This document shows, one piece after another, positions 24,784-37,315 of a stretch of 64,000 bases of DNA. Origin of the DNA: Circinella umbellata (taxonomy: Eukaryota > Mucoromycota > Mucoromycetes > Mucorales > Lichtheimiaceae). The notes under the pieces are model-generated. The model made no database searches and was not told where the DNA came from. It saw nothing but the letters and a program-made list of their open reading frames with translations. The translations under genes were made by a program, and so were the position numbers. The stretch lies in assembly GCA_025093555.1 (NCBI GenBank), contig JAIWNF010000006.1, forward strand, positions 992,001 to 1,056,000, in the 5' to 3' direction. How positions within the stretch are numbered: position 1 is the stretch's first letter; the number at the start of each line of letters is the position of its first letter.

Positions 24784-27700
24784 ATGGTGGACGATAATAA
24801 AACCAATAACGACATTAATTGTAATAATAATAGTAATAATAATTTTAACAGTAACAATAATATCGATGAAAAAAAAGAAGCTGCCAAATTGGAAGAACAT
24901 CAGCACGTAGAACATGAAGATATTATCTCCCCCGAACTAGAGGCACTATTACATACAGATCCACGTAAAGGTCTTACTACAGCGGAAATCAATGAACGAC
25001 AAACAACGTTCGGCATGAATGAGCTGCCCGAACAAAAAACAAATCCATTGCTAAAATTTTTGCGGTATTTCACGGGTCCCATGAGTTATTTGATCGAAAT
25101 GGCCTGCATTTTATCTGCTTTGGTCAGCGATTGGCTCGACTTCGGGCTCATTTTAACGTTGTTATTGGTAAATGCTGGTATTGGTTATGGTGAAGAACGC
25201 AAAGCTGAATCAGCACTTGCCGCTTTACGACAAACATTGGCACTTAAAACGCGATGTTGGCGTGATGGTAAATTACAAGAAATAGACGTACGGGAATTAG
25301 TGCCAGGTGATGTGGTTGTTTTACGTATTGGCGATATTATTCCCGCAGACGCACGGCTCTTGGGATTAGGTGTCAATGGCGAACAGAGTGAAGCCGAGTT
25401 ACAAATCGATCAATCAGCTTTGACAGGCGAATCACTACCTGTCGTCAAAACCAAAGGTAGTACTGCCTATAGTTCGAGTATTGTGAAACAAGGACAGCAA
25501 TTAGCCGTCGTAACAAAAACAGGCACACAAACATTTATTGGTCGTGCAGCAAGTTTAATTGCTATCACAGCGGAACAAGGCCATTTTCAAAAAGTTATCA
25601 ATAAAATTGCCAATGTACTTGTGGTAACAACCGTGTTATTAGTTGGTATTGTCTTGGCTTACCAAATGATTAAGTACCAAGGTACACCTCAAGGCGATTG
25701 GAAAGTTGTCATTAAGAATTGTTTGGTGTTGACGGTTGCCGCGATCCCTGTCGGATTACCTACTGTCATGTCAGTAACAATGGCTGTTGGTGCAAAACAA
25801 TTATCGAAAAAGCAAGTAATTGTTAAACGATTAACGGCTATTGAAGAATTAGCTTCTGTTTCTGTATTATGCTCAGACAAGACTGGAACATTGACCTTGA
25901 ACGAGCTGACATTCGATGAACCTTATTTATCACCTGGATATACCTCTGATGATATCTTGCTATACTCTTACTTGGCCGCAGAACCTGGAGCTAATGATCC
26001 TATTGAATCAGCTGTACGTCGAGCAGCTGAAACGACTTTGGATGTTTTGCAGAAACGAGAAGATAGTCATAGTGTACCTGGTTACAAGGTGACAGCTTTT
26101 CAACCATTTAATCCAGTGACCAAGATGACTCAGGCTACCATTCTTGATCTGAAAGCAGATCAACATTTTCGTGTTGCCAAAGGAGCACCTCAGGTATTTT
26201 GAAAAAAAAAAAAACCTTCCGCAGGAATGATTTGTAATTATAATTTTTTTATGTGATAAAAACAGAAACTAACTTGAAAGATATATATATACAATAGGTT
26301 ATTATTGAACTTGTAGGTGGAAATGATGATGCTGTCAATGCAGTCAACGCATTAGCTCGTCGTGGTTTACGTGCTCTTGGTGTTGCCAAATCTATTCCCA
26401 ATGATCCTGAAAAATATGAATTGGTAGGCATGATATCACTGTTAGATCCACCACGTACTGATTCAGCCGAAACAATTCGAGATTGTAACAAAATGGGTGT
26501 TGAAGTGAAAATGATTACAGGTGATCAGCATATTATTGCTAAAGAAGTAGCTGGACGTATGGGAATGAGTCGCGTTATTTTGGATGCGAACCATCTTGTT
26601 GATCCGACGAAATCCGAAGATGAAGTAACCGAACATTGTAGACGTGCAGATGGATTTGCCCAAGTAATTCCCGAACATAAATATCGTGTGGTTGAACTGC
26701 TTCAAAATAAAGGACTCTTAGTAGGTATGACAGGTGATGGCGTGAATGATGCTCCAGCATTAAAAAAAGCCGACGTGGGTATAGCCGTTTCTGGATGTAC
26801 AGATGCTGCCCGATCAGCTGCAGATATTGTCTTGTTGGCCCCAGGTCTTTCTACGATTATTGATGGTGTACGTGTATCAAGATCTATTTTTCAACGGTTA
26901 AGATCGTATGCTCTTTATCGTATTACGTCCACAATCCATTTTTTGATGTTTATGTTTGTTGTTACACTTGTTGAAGACTGGAATATGCCCGCTATTTTGT
27001 TAATTATGATTTGTGTTTTGGTAAGTTAATGTATTCGGTTTTGTTTATCAAACAAATCATGGTCTTTTTTCTAATTTTTCTGACTTTTTTTTTCCAGAAC
27101 GATGCTGCAACATTGGTAATTTCTGTCGACAATACTCAAATTTCCAGTAAACCCGACAAGTGGCGCATTGGCCAACTTTTGACACTTTCTACTATTCTTT
27201 CAATTTTCCTTGCTGGTTTATCTTTTGCTCATTTTTATGTTGCACGAGATATTTTTCATGTTACACCTCATGAACTCAATTCTATCATGTACCTCCATAT
27301 TTCTTCGGGTAAATGACAAGTTTAGTTAGTTGCTTTATATGCTTAAACTTAAATTTAGAGTAAAGGAGAACAATAGCAAATTAACAAAAAGTTTCTTCTT
27401 CCTCCCCTTTCTTTTTATGCATAATGTAGCACCTCATTTTACGATTTTCTCCACACGACTCCCTGGATTTTGGTGGGAAAATATGCCACATTGGATATTT
27501 TTTATATGTGTCATTGGCACTCAAATCTTAGCTCTTTTATTTTCAGTATATGGTGTATTTGGTGAAGCACATGAAGTTGCACCTTGTGGATGGTCTTGGG
27601 GCCTTGCAGTCCTGGGTGTTTCATTTGTCTACTTTATGATTTTGGATGTCGTCAAAGTGTATGTTTTACGTATCTGGAGCTTTGGTTTGACGGCTACATT

Positions 27701-27839
27701 ATTTCCTACCCCTGGTAGAAGAGCAAAATTGGCTTCAATCATTCAAGAAACAAAAGAAAAAGAACACTCTGATAAACTTTGGAATAAATTGGCTATCCAT
27801 GTAGTGGCTCATGAATTAGAGTGTGGGCTACGTCAATAA
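24784..27839 (+). CDS. PMA1: Plasma-membrane H+-transporting ATPase (P-type, P3A)
   Basis: Four exons: 24784-26193, 26298-27020, 27098-27308 and 27430-27839. They join to 2754 nt, 917 residues, close to the usual 900-1000. The enzyme pumps protons out using ATP and energises nutrient uptake. Visible are an Asn-rich N-terminus, the first membrane pair (FLRYFTGPMSYLIE, LDFGLILTLLL), the actuator motif TGES (214-217), an AIPVGLPT half-channel helix, the phosphorylation site DKTGTLT with Asp365, the hinge TGDGVNDAP with Asp617, and C-terminal helices ending near VVKVYVLRIWSF. After the last helix only about 60 residues remain. Around the phosphorylation site it reads TLTLNELTF, nearer the plant/protist form than ascomycete Pma1. 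It is convergent with the Mg2+ transporter. Confidence 0.95.
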
Positions 27840-28399
27840 ATGATAATAATAATTAATATTATAGAAGAAAAGGGCAAATCATTATTATTGCATTATACTA
27901 TATTATATATATATATATATTTCTATCATTATCTTTCCATCTGTATCTTTCCCCTCCCCTTTATTTAATGATATTGTTAAACTGTCTTTTTTTTTGTTTC
28001 ATCATTTTATATTTTTTAAGAGATTTTTTTTTGTCGTTGTCGTTGTTGTTTAAGGTACTATTAGGTATTAATAAAAATAGCAAACCATAATAATAGATTT
28101 TAGTTAATTATATGGAAAACATATAGAAAAAAATGATAATGTAAAGACTGTATAAGTAAAAACAACAAAAATTTGATGGGTGGGAAGGGGAAGAAAGTGT
28201 GTACGTGTAAAACGGATATATGTAAAAATGAATAATAAAAATTGAATGGATGAAAAAATAAACATCTATTTGTACATGATGGGAAGAGAAAAAGGAAGAA
28301 CCTGCTTCAAAAAGAAAGAGTATGGTGTGTATGAAATGAGAAGGAGAAGGATGTGAGATAAAATTGGTATATAATGTATGTAATAAAATTTATAAACAA
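27840..28399. other. Intergenic, convergent 3' regions of H+-ATPase and SLC41-like gene
   Basis: AT-rich, with a TA dinucleotide run at about 27900-27920 and a GTT run near 28034-28050. No gene seen. Confidence 0.55.
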
Positions 28400-30822
28400 T
28401 TAATGTTGTGAGACATGCAGTTTCATATCATCAGCACCAAATGATGTGAGTAATGAAAACGTTAAAACAAGCAAGATTGTACCAATTAAATCAATACTGG
28501 CCGTTCTATATATTATAATATAAAAGTTAGAGTGAGTTATAATTCGTAATGATTTATGCGGATATACATATATACACTAACTTATTATTTACATAAAATA
28601 CTTACAAGTATGGAATCACATAGTTATCAGGATCATATCCCATTTTCCAGAATCCAAACGTCATATATTTACCGATTTTAAGACAGATCCAAGTCTACGT
28701 TTTTAAGTATATAAAAATACGATAAGTGTCATAAAAAACCAACTCATTTTTTTTTTTTTGTGTTTTTCTATCATTTCATTCAATGACATTAAAAAAACTT
28801 ACGCAAATCATCGATACTAAAAAATAGGCAAAAAAGAACCATCCAGTATAGTGTAGTTCACCCATTTGAAATGCCCAAATGATAATTAAAAATATAATTT
28901 GGATAGGGATATTCATGGCTAATAATGTCCATTCTACGACGTTACAATTTTCCTTGGTTTCCCCATGTAAACTTGTACTGATACGGGAAGCATAAATGGA
29001 TCCCAAATTACCTGATAATCCGATCAACACAGGTGTCAGTAGGGCAACACCTTTATATTCTCCAACATATCTTTCCAATACAACACCTGCTAAACCTGAA
29101 ATCACCATGGCAATAATAATGGGTACCCAACCAGCAAATAACAGTTCTTTCATATGTTTATTCTTCCACACCATGTAGCTGAATAATGGTAATGATAAAG
29201 TTAAGACAATAAATATAATCGTACTGAACATTGTATCTTGAAAAAAAGAAACGATATTTTGTATTTGTTTTTGCATGTTAGAACTTTTCCTTTCTCCGTC
29301 AATTGTTTATTATTATTTCTCACTACTTTTTTCCATACATAAAAAAGAACTTACTGATTCGATTTGAAAGAACAAGGGCACACCCACCTAAGAGTAACAA
29401 TGTTACAATATCACCAGACGCAGATGCCATAGGACATGCCACATTATCCGGATCCACTTTAAGTTTTCGACATAATAAAATTAAACCACACATAAATATA
29501 CCGAGAATAGCACCAGAAGTTGTGGCAGAAATCATAGAACTCGAGATTATATACATGCTTTCAAAATAAGTTGCTGAGTCACCCCCCAAGTTGTTAATAA
29601 GTCCAAGGGCAAAAGCACCCACACCAGCAATTGCCCCAGAAATGAGTGCTTGAACTTGTAACAATGCTAAATTGCCTACAACCAGTGAGCGCCTCGTTGG
29701 CCCGTGATCAAGATCGCCCAAATTAGCCTAAAAAGTAACAATCAATTAATTATCATATACATACATATATACTCTTAAAGAGTTTCCTTATATGCTGTTA
29801 TTATTATTATTATTAATACCGATGTTGAAAATCGTGCTGCAAGATTCATTTCAAGATTGCCTTTTAAGTTTAATAAGATAGGAATTAAGATGAAAAGCTC
29901 GGATGTCTTAATAAACATATCCCAAGTCTATAATAGAGAATAATAAGAATGATGAGATCATACTATTGTTTATATTTATCAAACGATAACAATAATAATA
30001 ATTTTACCTTGTACTTATCCATCAATGCACCTGCCATAATTAAACCAATAACCGAAATAACAAGAGATGGAAGTGCCTGTGAAGGTACAGTAAAGTATTT
30101 GTGTAACCATAATTTTGATTTTTCAAATGATGTCGTAAATTAAGCATATACATTTAAAGATAAAGCATACGTAAAAATATATCAAAATCCATTAGTTTAT
30201 ATATGCGCCCGGGCCAACAAAAGGGTAATAAAAAGAGGGCAGAAAAGAGGGCAGAAAGAAACGAAAGACTGAAAAAAAAGAAGAAAAGAAAGAAAGAAAG
30301 AGAAATACAAAGACGATAAAGAATAATATTATAAAAATAGGAAGAAACGCCTTTTCTTTGAACAATACGTAGCGAAAAAAAAAACAGAATGTATAACTTA
30401 ACATTTTATCACTAGCTGACCGAAAAGTGACAAAAAAAAAGAAAGAAGCAAAGAAGAAAAAAGGGTATAAGGGTTATGGAAAGATAGAGAGGCGTCACTA
30501 AATCAAAAGCAAAAGTATATATATAATTTACCTGCCATGCTAATATTTTGGCTACACTAGTATCTTTTGTCATACTTTGAGAATTATTATCAGTATTGTT
30601 GGGGTCTACTAAAAGCGCAGTTGAAGATAACGAGATCCTTGATTCATTTGACATTTCAAGATTTGAATATCGATGAGGAAGCATTGCTTGATGCTCATTA
30701 CTACTATTACTGCTGACAATACTTTGGTCATCGCGATCATCTTTGTCATTATAATCTAAAGAAGGCTGCCTTCCTATTAGCTCAATATAGTCGGCGTCAT
30801 ATTGCTTGTCGGAACCATGCAT
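28400..30822 (-). CDS. SLC41/MgtE-domain divalent cation (Mg2+) transporter
   Basis: Seven exons: 30822-30532, 30076-30008, 29927-29820, 29727-29355, 29236-28803, 28694-28606 and 28505-28400. They join to 1470 nt, 489 residues. The hydrophilic N-terminus (about 95 residues) is Ser/Asp-rich. Two tandem MgtE-like membrane halves follow. The first has [38 protein letters not shown] and LGDLDHG. The second has [15 protein letters not shown] and [23 protein letters not shown]. The paired P-x-L-x-x-L-x-G-N motifs are the SLC41 hallmark and line the ion path. The open frame extends upstream of 30822 but has no other ATG. Likely a plasma-membrane or organellar Mg2+ exporter or importer; direction cannot be told from sequence. 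Confidence 0.92.
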
Positions 30823-33800
30823 AAGTGATTTGATAAGTTTTTTTTTTTCTTTTGAGTTTTTTTTTTGTTTCCCAGTCAAAAAGAAAAAAAAGAAAAGAAG
30901 AAAGAAAGTGAAGGTAATTGAATAAAAGAGACGGGTAATTTTTTTATATCGAGTAGTAGTGGTGAAGAGTGAGGGATTTGCGACGCTAAGCTTGTTAAAA
31001 GAAGTTCCATTGGTTAAATAGCGCCAAGTACTAGACTATTTTTATAATTATTATTCGGCAACAAAAGATAAAATGAGCCATTTGTACATCCGAAAATATG
31101 AATCCCAATTTGTTTCTACAGTAATAAAACGAATTATTAGTATATCTTTTACTTTATGGATAATTTTTTGTAATGAAAATCAAAGTTTCCATAGTAACAG
31201 ATGATACTTGTTATTCAAAGTTTTATATCGTAGTGACTTAAAAAAAGGGATTGCTTCCGCACTACGCCGATCATCATGTAAACTGTATGCATAGCCCTGT
31301 TTCCTTTATTTGTGTCGGAATAACAATAAAAAAAGTTTACCGGGAACGGAACGCTTTTCACCCCTTCCACTTTCTCAAGGAACCGCTCTTTTTTTTTGTT
31401 CTTTCGACTACACACATCCTTTATTGTTATTGTTGATGGCATCTTCATTGTGATACATACAGACACAATAAAGATATAAATAAATTTATAATGAAATGAG
31501 ATCAATATGAATAATAAGCAGGAAACAGTAAACTTTTTTTTTTGAACCAGGGTGTTAAAATTGGATTGATGTCAGTTTTGTACCTGTTCAGTTTCAACCC
31601 CTGGATATAAATCATTCAATGAACACTATTCCATATAGATTAACAGCACTTTTTTTTCGTAATGACTCTAGTTCTGATTATTGTATAAAAAACATATAGC
31701 ATCTTGTTAGTACTCCGCCTTTTTTATGTTGCACCATTACTTTTCAACCCTAGCAAAACACCACCATCACCCATACCATATCTCTTGGTGAACCAGGGCC
31801 GTAACGAAAAACTTTATTTCATGTTGTTACACTAATCAGGATGAGGTGTTTTTTCTCAATTTGTTAACATACACAATCTTGATCATCTGAAGTTATAATA
31901 AAAACAACTCATCATTGTACTAGAAGCTAAATTTATTGTATTTTATACATATAGAAAAAATATTGAAGCTATTATGGAAGTTTCCCCTATAAGCTGCTCC
32001 CTAATTAATAAATAACCACGCAAAAAAAAACGATTTAAGTTATAAAGCTAGAAGTGAGAAGTAGAGTGATTAGATAAATATTCCATAAAAACGAACAGCC
32101 ATTTCTACCAAAATAATTTTGAAGAATAAAAAATTTATGGAGCTTGTTTTGTTCCTCTGTATAGAGATGATGATAAATAGCTGAGATAATTTATATGTTA
32201 TTTTTTGTTTTACGTAGCTATTTAATTATTATTCTTAAACAAGACAGCACGTAACAATAATAAACATACGCGTACGTAATACACAATTTAGAAAGATTAA
32301 CCTCATATCTTCCCACTTATTGATTGATCATAAGACAACGTAATACATAAAGCTACATAAAACGATTGTTATTCATTCTAGACATAAGAAATAGAATTAC
32401 TTTTATACAGTATAAGAATGTATATATGTAGAATTTCATAATCATCAAGAGCATGTACTAATGTTTTGTATGCACGGGAGAGCACATGTATTAATCTTGA
32501 AAATGTGGCGCATTTTCAAAAAGAAAAACATTTTTTATGTATCACCAGAGTTCTGCTAAAAAAACCAAATATGCATGTCGGTCATGCAGTAGGAGCCTAC
32601 CCTTTTTTTTCCCGATTCTTCTTGAGTTTATCTTGGAACTGTAATCGAAGATGATAGGAGAAAAGAAAAGAATATTTTATACTTGTACTCTTACCTTTTT
32701 CGGCGATTTATCACGGCACGGCAGAAAGCATAAGTAGACCACATGATGCTAATAACGTATGGAAATAAATGAACTAAATGCTATTCTTAATATAATGGCA
32801 AATATTAAAAATAAATAATGCAGTAATTTTTTTATTAGCAACGGTGGCAGTATGGTACGTATCTTATATTTTTATTTCTCTATTCAGTAATCGGTCTATG
32901 TCCCATGACTTTCTTCGTCTGGGCTGACTATAAGGTAACTGTCAAAACTTTTTAATGTACTGATCTACCAAGCCATAACAAAAAACACAAGATATGTCGA
33001 GCAAATTGGATCTCTCTTCCTATTTGTGTTTCACCTTTGGCTCTAAACAACCTCACATTTATCCCTTACGTAATACCCGGCTGTTTTTTTATTGATTTGA
33101 CAACTCAAAAATATTCTTGAAAATCAGAAAAGTAATTTATTTTAGAAAATCTTGTCAATCCAATCTATACACCAAAAATAACACAGCTAGATGGTTATAA
33201 ATGCTATTTTTGAGATTGTACGTATATATTCCATTTCACAGTAATATTTGTGTCGTTCAGTTATATCATTTCTCAAGTAGCTTACTTTGTATCCCACTGG
33301 TCTGTGAATAACAAACGGATGATTGACGACAAAATGCTTGCTACAATTGTGCCTTACAGATATTGACAACAAATCACATCCTAATTTCAGTATGATATAA
33401 GAAAAGCTCACAATAAAAACGTCCGCGCTAAAATTTACTCTACATATGGTTATACACTCTGAAAGGAGCTTGCTTTTTGGTCTTTTACGACGCCATAAAG
33501 AAAACTTTTCGTTATTTGTATGCACTCATACTTGACGACACTTTTCATATAAGGCTTTTGCTTGTTGAACACACTTTTCTAAATGCTACATATACTACGT
33601 ATTCGTAATAAAATTCGACCATTGGTTTTATTGACCCGTTAACATGGATCCCCCAAAAAAAATAGCTGGAGCTTGAATAAGCGGTATGTTGGAATACCTA
33701 AAATTTAGAATATTAGGATGACCTAGATCGTGAAATTGCATATACTGAGAACGTTAAAAAAGCTGCGGCTTTTTTGAAATTGTTGGACGGAAGTTCATTT

Positions 33801-33982
33801 TTTTAGTATTATTGTTGTCAGTGGTAGAAGAGTTTTTCAAAAATAGTAATTGACTTTTTGAATGCAAGATGAAAACCTGATATTTAATCATTTGATACAT
33901 TCATGTATGGTCAATTTCAATATAAAAATCTTCATTTATACATCTTTTTCTTTTACTTTTATTCAACAGGAAGCTCGTTTAA
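30823..33982. other. 3.2-kb gene-free AT-rich stretch
   Basis: The left end should be the promoter of the Mg2+ transporter (purine tract at 30880-30930). The remainder contains no frame with a recognisable domain. A 112-codon minus frame at 33187-33525 has ordinary composition but no signature and no splice context; it may be a decayed fragment. A tandem or inverted repeat was not seen by eye. Confidence 0.5.
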
Positions 33983-34664
33983 ATGGTTAACAACAGACAA
34001 GTTACTCCCAATTTCACATGTCCGACAGCAGAAGAAGTCAAAGTATGAAAATTATTAATGTGATGAGTTGCAAGAGACAGAGAATGATAGTAGTTACAGG
34101 ATTGCAAAGAATAAACGCAATGGTCCAGTGCTAATAACTTATTGCATTATATTAATTTTATTATTATTATTATTATAGAATAATAATGCCAATAGACATC
34201 GCTACAGGTGGTCAGTACAAGAACAAAAAGACTTGGTGTATCTAAAGGAAAACGAAGACTGGAGTAACGAAGAAATTGCAGCTTTCTTTAACCGCTCCGG
34301 CACCGCAATTGCTGTCAAGTACCGATCTATAAAAGCAAATGGTATGACTTCCGAATCGTCAAACAGAGGGGCAGGAAGGGTCACAGAACCATCTGAAGAC
34401 AATAACAACGTTCGAATGACACGATCTTCAGAACGGCGAGATTTTGAGCGGCTCAGAAAAACTGCACAAGCAGCATCATCTTCTATGGATGGAAAAGAAA
34501 AAGAACTTGAAGAAAAAGAAAAGTCGCTTGAAGCGAGGGAACGGTCTTTGAAAGAAAAAGAGAAATCCTCTGAAGATACAAAGGCAATAGTTTACCAATT
34601 AGAGAATAGAATAAAAGAAATTGAAAAGATATTACAAGAAATCAGCGAAAAATATATGATCTGA
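33983..34664 (+). CDS. Small Myb/SANT-like DNA-binding protein with C-terminal coiled coil
   Basis: Two exons: 33983-34042 and 34179-34664. They join to 546 nt, 181 residues. After a 20-residue polar exon, residues about 25-70 form a Myb/SANT-like helix-turn-helix: YRWSVQEQKDLVYLKE, then WSNEEIAAFFNRSGTAIAVKYRSI, with Trp at the expected helix spacing and a recognition-helix-like end. A Ser/Asn/Arg linker follows, then a highly charged coiled coil with heptad-like KEKELEEKEKSLEARERSL, then a second helix (YQLENRIKEIEKILQEI), likely for dimerisation. Function unknown: it may be a host regulator or derived from a mobile element. The stop is only 115 bp from the left end of the MULE. The first exon is inferred from good splice signals (AAA|GTATGA and TTATAG). 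Confidence 0.65.
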
Positions 34665-34771
34665 AATAATATTTTCAGTAGTGATTCTGTATTATAAGGC
34701 TGCCTTTTCTTTTTTCTCATTTTCCATTTGCTATTATGGCAGCTACGTAGAATAAAACACGTATTATACAA

Positions 34772-34779
34772 ATTCATAA
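34772..34779. repeat. Target-site duplication, left copy (ATTCATAA)
   Basis: Eight bases directly outside the left inverted repeat, identical to those directly outside the right one at 37473-37480. Confidence 0.85.
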
Positions 34780-34903
34780 GAGAATTACTACATGGGCTAC
34801 AAAACTTCAAAGTCAGACCACATGGGCTACAGGTATTTTAGTAACTTTTGTAGCCCATCTCGTTGTCTAATTTTTTGTAGCCCACCTCATCTAATTTTTT
34901 TTA
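34780..34903 (+). repeat. Left terminal inverted repeat of the MULE
   Basis: Begins GAGAATTACTACATGGGCTA. It contains four copies of the core TGGGCTACA or its complement TGTAGCCCA. The first 105 bp match the right end perfectly; the next 20 differ at a few positions. Confidence 0.85.
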
Positions 34904-35439
34904 TCATCTATTACTCGACCCTCTCATTTTTTCTGTAATAATATAAATATATCGAGAAAGGTTATAATTTCAATATAAACTGTATGATACTTGATAACAA
35001 TGATAACAATAATAATAATAATAAAATATGTACGTCAAATATAAATATTAATGATACTATTGAAGTGTTTGTGGTTATGACAAAGAGATTCATAATATAA
35101 AATGATATGAATTATGTGAATAAAATAATATAAAGGTTATAATAGACTAAATAATTATAGATAATGGTATATGGCAGTTCTTATATTCAGGAATTTTACG
35201 TCTGAATCCATGAAAAGGAGGAAGTCTTAATAAAATTATAAAAGGGAAATCAACTAAAGATTTATTTATGAAAGATAATTTATTTAATCAAAGACAACAG
35301 ATAAAATTAAGTAAAAGTAGAACTGAAAAAATGGGGAGAATTTATATTGATTACCAATGGTAAAAACATTCAATAGCTTTTGTGGAAAAGTGCAAAAGCG
35401 AAGTACAATGATTCTCTAATATTAATTATAATATAATGT

Positions 35440-36170
35440 ACCTTTTGGCTCTAGCTTAATAGCATCGGCTGCTGCAAGTAATTCATTTAATTCTTGTAAA
35501 TTATCTTTTTTCATTTGTGATTTCCCACCATCACCTTTTACTGTAATCGGAATTTTTCCAGTTTCATGGGAAGTGTTTTGAACTATAGGATACTTTTTCT
35601 ATGGATATAGCTCCATGTATTCTTGTAACGTTTCGGATCCCTACCGCGAGATTCCCAGATAGTCAATAATTTGGGCGAAACAGGAGGCCAAGTCATCCTT
35701 GGAAATCTTTTTGTTCTAATGGTTTGAAAGTGGTTTCCATGAACGAGATATATTATTTCGGGTAGTGGCTGTTGAGCAGGTATGTCATATGGTAGGTATA
35801 ATTCTGATTCATAGATTGAATCAGAATAACTAGTTAGAGGTAAACTGAAAGTATTCGCTGCAACTTGTATATCAAAAGCTAGATCAAACCAATATTCCTT
35901 GCAGCAAGCAGAACGGGTTCGTAATTGTGGTGCAACGCCATATGCCATTCTTTGAAGTAGTGCGTCATATAAAACACGATGTTCACTACAAATATACTCA
36001 ATGCAGATATCTCGACTATCTTTGACATTTTCTCTTTAACATCTAAGTACTTTTTAATCTTTATATACAATATACGCCAAAGCCCTAAAGCCATACCAAC
36101 CATCATCCACAATTTTGATTTCTTCTACTGTGTTCTTTGCTGGGATGTCTGGATGTATAATTCTATACAA
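35440..36170 (-). pseudogene. OTU cysteine-protease-like domain remnant inside the MULE
   Basis: One minus frame reads DGWYGFRALAYIVY near 36104-36063, where OTU proteases have D-G-x-C-G-F-R-A: the catalytic Cys position is Tyr here (codon 36095-36093). Two in-frame stops follow at 36056 and 36038. The frame continues as CSEHRVLYDALLQRMAYGV, EYWFDLAFDIQVAANTF and ends with IIYLVHGNHFQTI, the expected place of the catalytic His. After about 35590 the likely continuation (GKIPITVKGDGGKSQ) is in a shifted frame. The domain is therefore broken. OTU-like domains carried by Mutator-like elements are known in other eukaryotes; the role is unclear. Confidence 0.65.
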
Positions 36171-36349
36171 ATTTGAAATATAGTTATACCATGTATATTA
36201 TCAGTTCATTGTCAATAGGTATATATATCTTGAATAGTTATTTATGTACTTTTGTTCCTTGTTTCCTTTAGATGGATCGTCATCCGCATTTTTTTCATTG
36301 TTTTTGACTCATTTGTTACAGTAGGGAACCAAAGGCTCGTTTGAGGGGG

Positions 36350-36720
36350 ATAATTGATTTTTATTTTCTTTCGATTGATTCGCTTCTTTTTTGTCTTTCA
36401 CTTTCTGCTTTTCTTTTGCTTCATTTTCTAATTTTTCCCAACATGATGGAATTCTCGAGCCAATCGCTTCTTTTTGGTGGACGTCCTTTGGTTTTTACTG
36501 ACTTGGGTAAAGCAAGATTCTCAATAGAAACAGACAAACATTTCTTCAAGGCAGAATTAATGGCTCCAATTAAGTCTTGACATTGTTGATTATTTTGACA
36601 TGCGATGTACGCTGAAGTGATTTTTTCTTTCATTTCTTGATACATCCCTTGTAAAGAGTCTGCAAGTCATCATCGGTTTCAATTTCGCCCTTATCTTCGG
36701 TAGCGGTTTTACTATGCGAC
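36350..36720 (-). pseudogene. Transposase C-terminal tail remnant (FAR1/MULE type)
   Basis: The frame 36645-36421 and its flanks encode a helical stretch with two Cys (ACQNNQQCQDLI), a NLALPKSVKTKGRPPKRS segment and, beyond the stop at 36421, a basic run. The KxKGRPxK pattern following a 'P-x-x-V/S' is common just after the SWIM zinc finger of FAR1/MULE transposases. The DDE domain, expected further upstream (toward 37300), is absent: that interval is AT-rich and closed in all frames. Probably a deletion derivative. Confidence 0.5.
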
Positions 36721-37315
36721 TCCTTTGAAGTGCTGTCTAATTATAATATATTAATAAAATCATACATAATATCAAATTACATTGTTTATCTATCTTTTAT
36801 TTTTACAGCCATACATAAATATCAAATATTTGTAATAAATATAATATTCTTTACCTGTTGGCGGAACTAACCACTATCTCTTATTGTACAACTTTCGATA
36901 CAAGGGCGTAACAGCATATCAATAATGATGCTAATATTACTGCGGGATCTAGCAATAATTGTAATTGTAATTGTAATTATAATTATAGTTGTAATGCATA
37001 TGATTTATGTTGTTAATATTGTTGTGCACCTTGACAATATTGATTATTATATGTTATAATATATAACAAGCAGAAATCAATGCGTATTACAAGAAGCATG
37101 AAAAATAAAGTATGAACGTTTCTTTTTAAAATTTAAAAATTTGTCAAAAAGAAAAAGGTGCACCAAGTAATTTTACTATACATTTACGTACGGAAGAAAT
37201 TATACAATAATAAAAATATAGTTATAATGTAAAAAGATAGTAACAATAAAATTAATCATCTTAGAAATTTTATCATGGAAATAACAACTATGTGATATTA
37301 AAAAAATTACAAAAA

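Noticed and set aside
33187..33525. 112-codon minus-strand frame
   Set aside because: No domain, no splice context and no promoter signs. It may be a decayed fragment but cannot be assigned.
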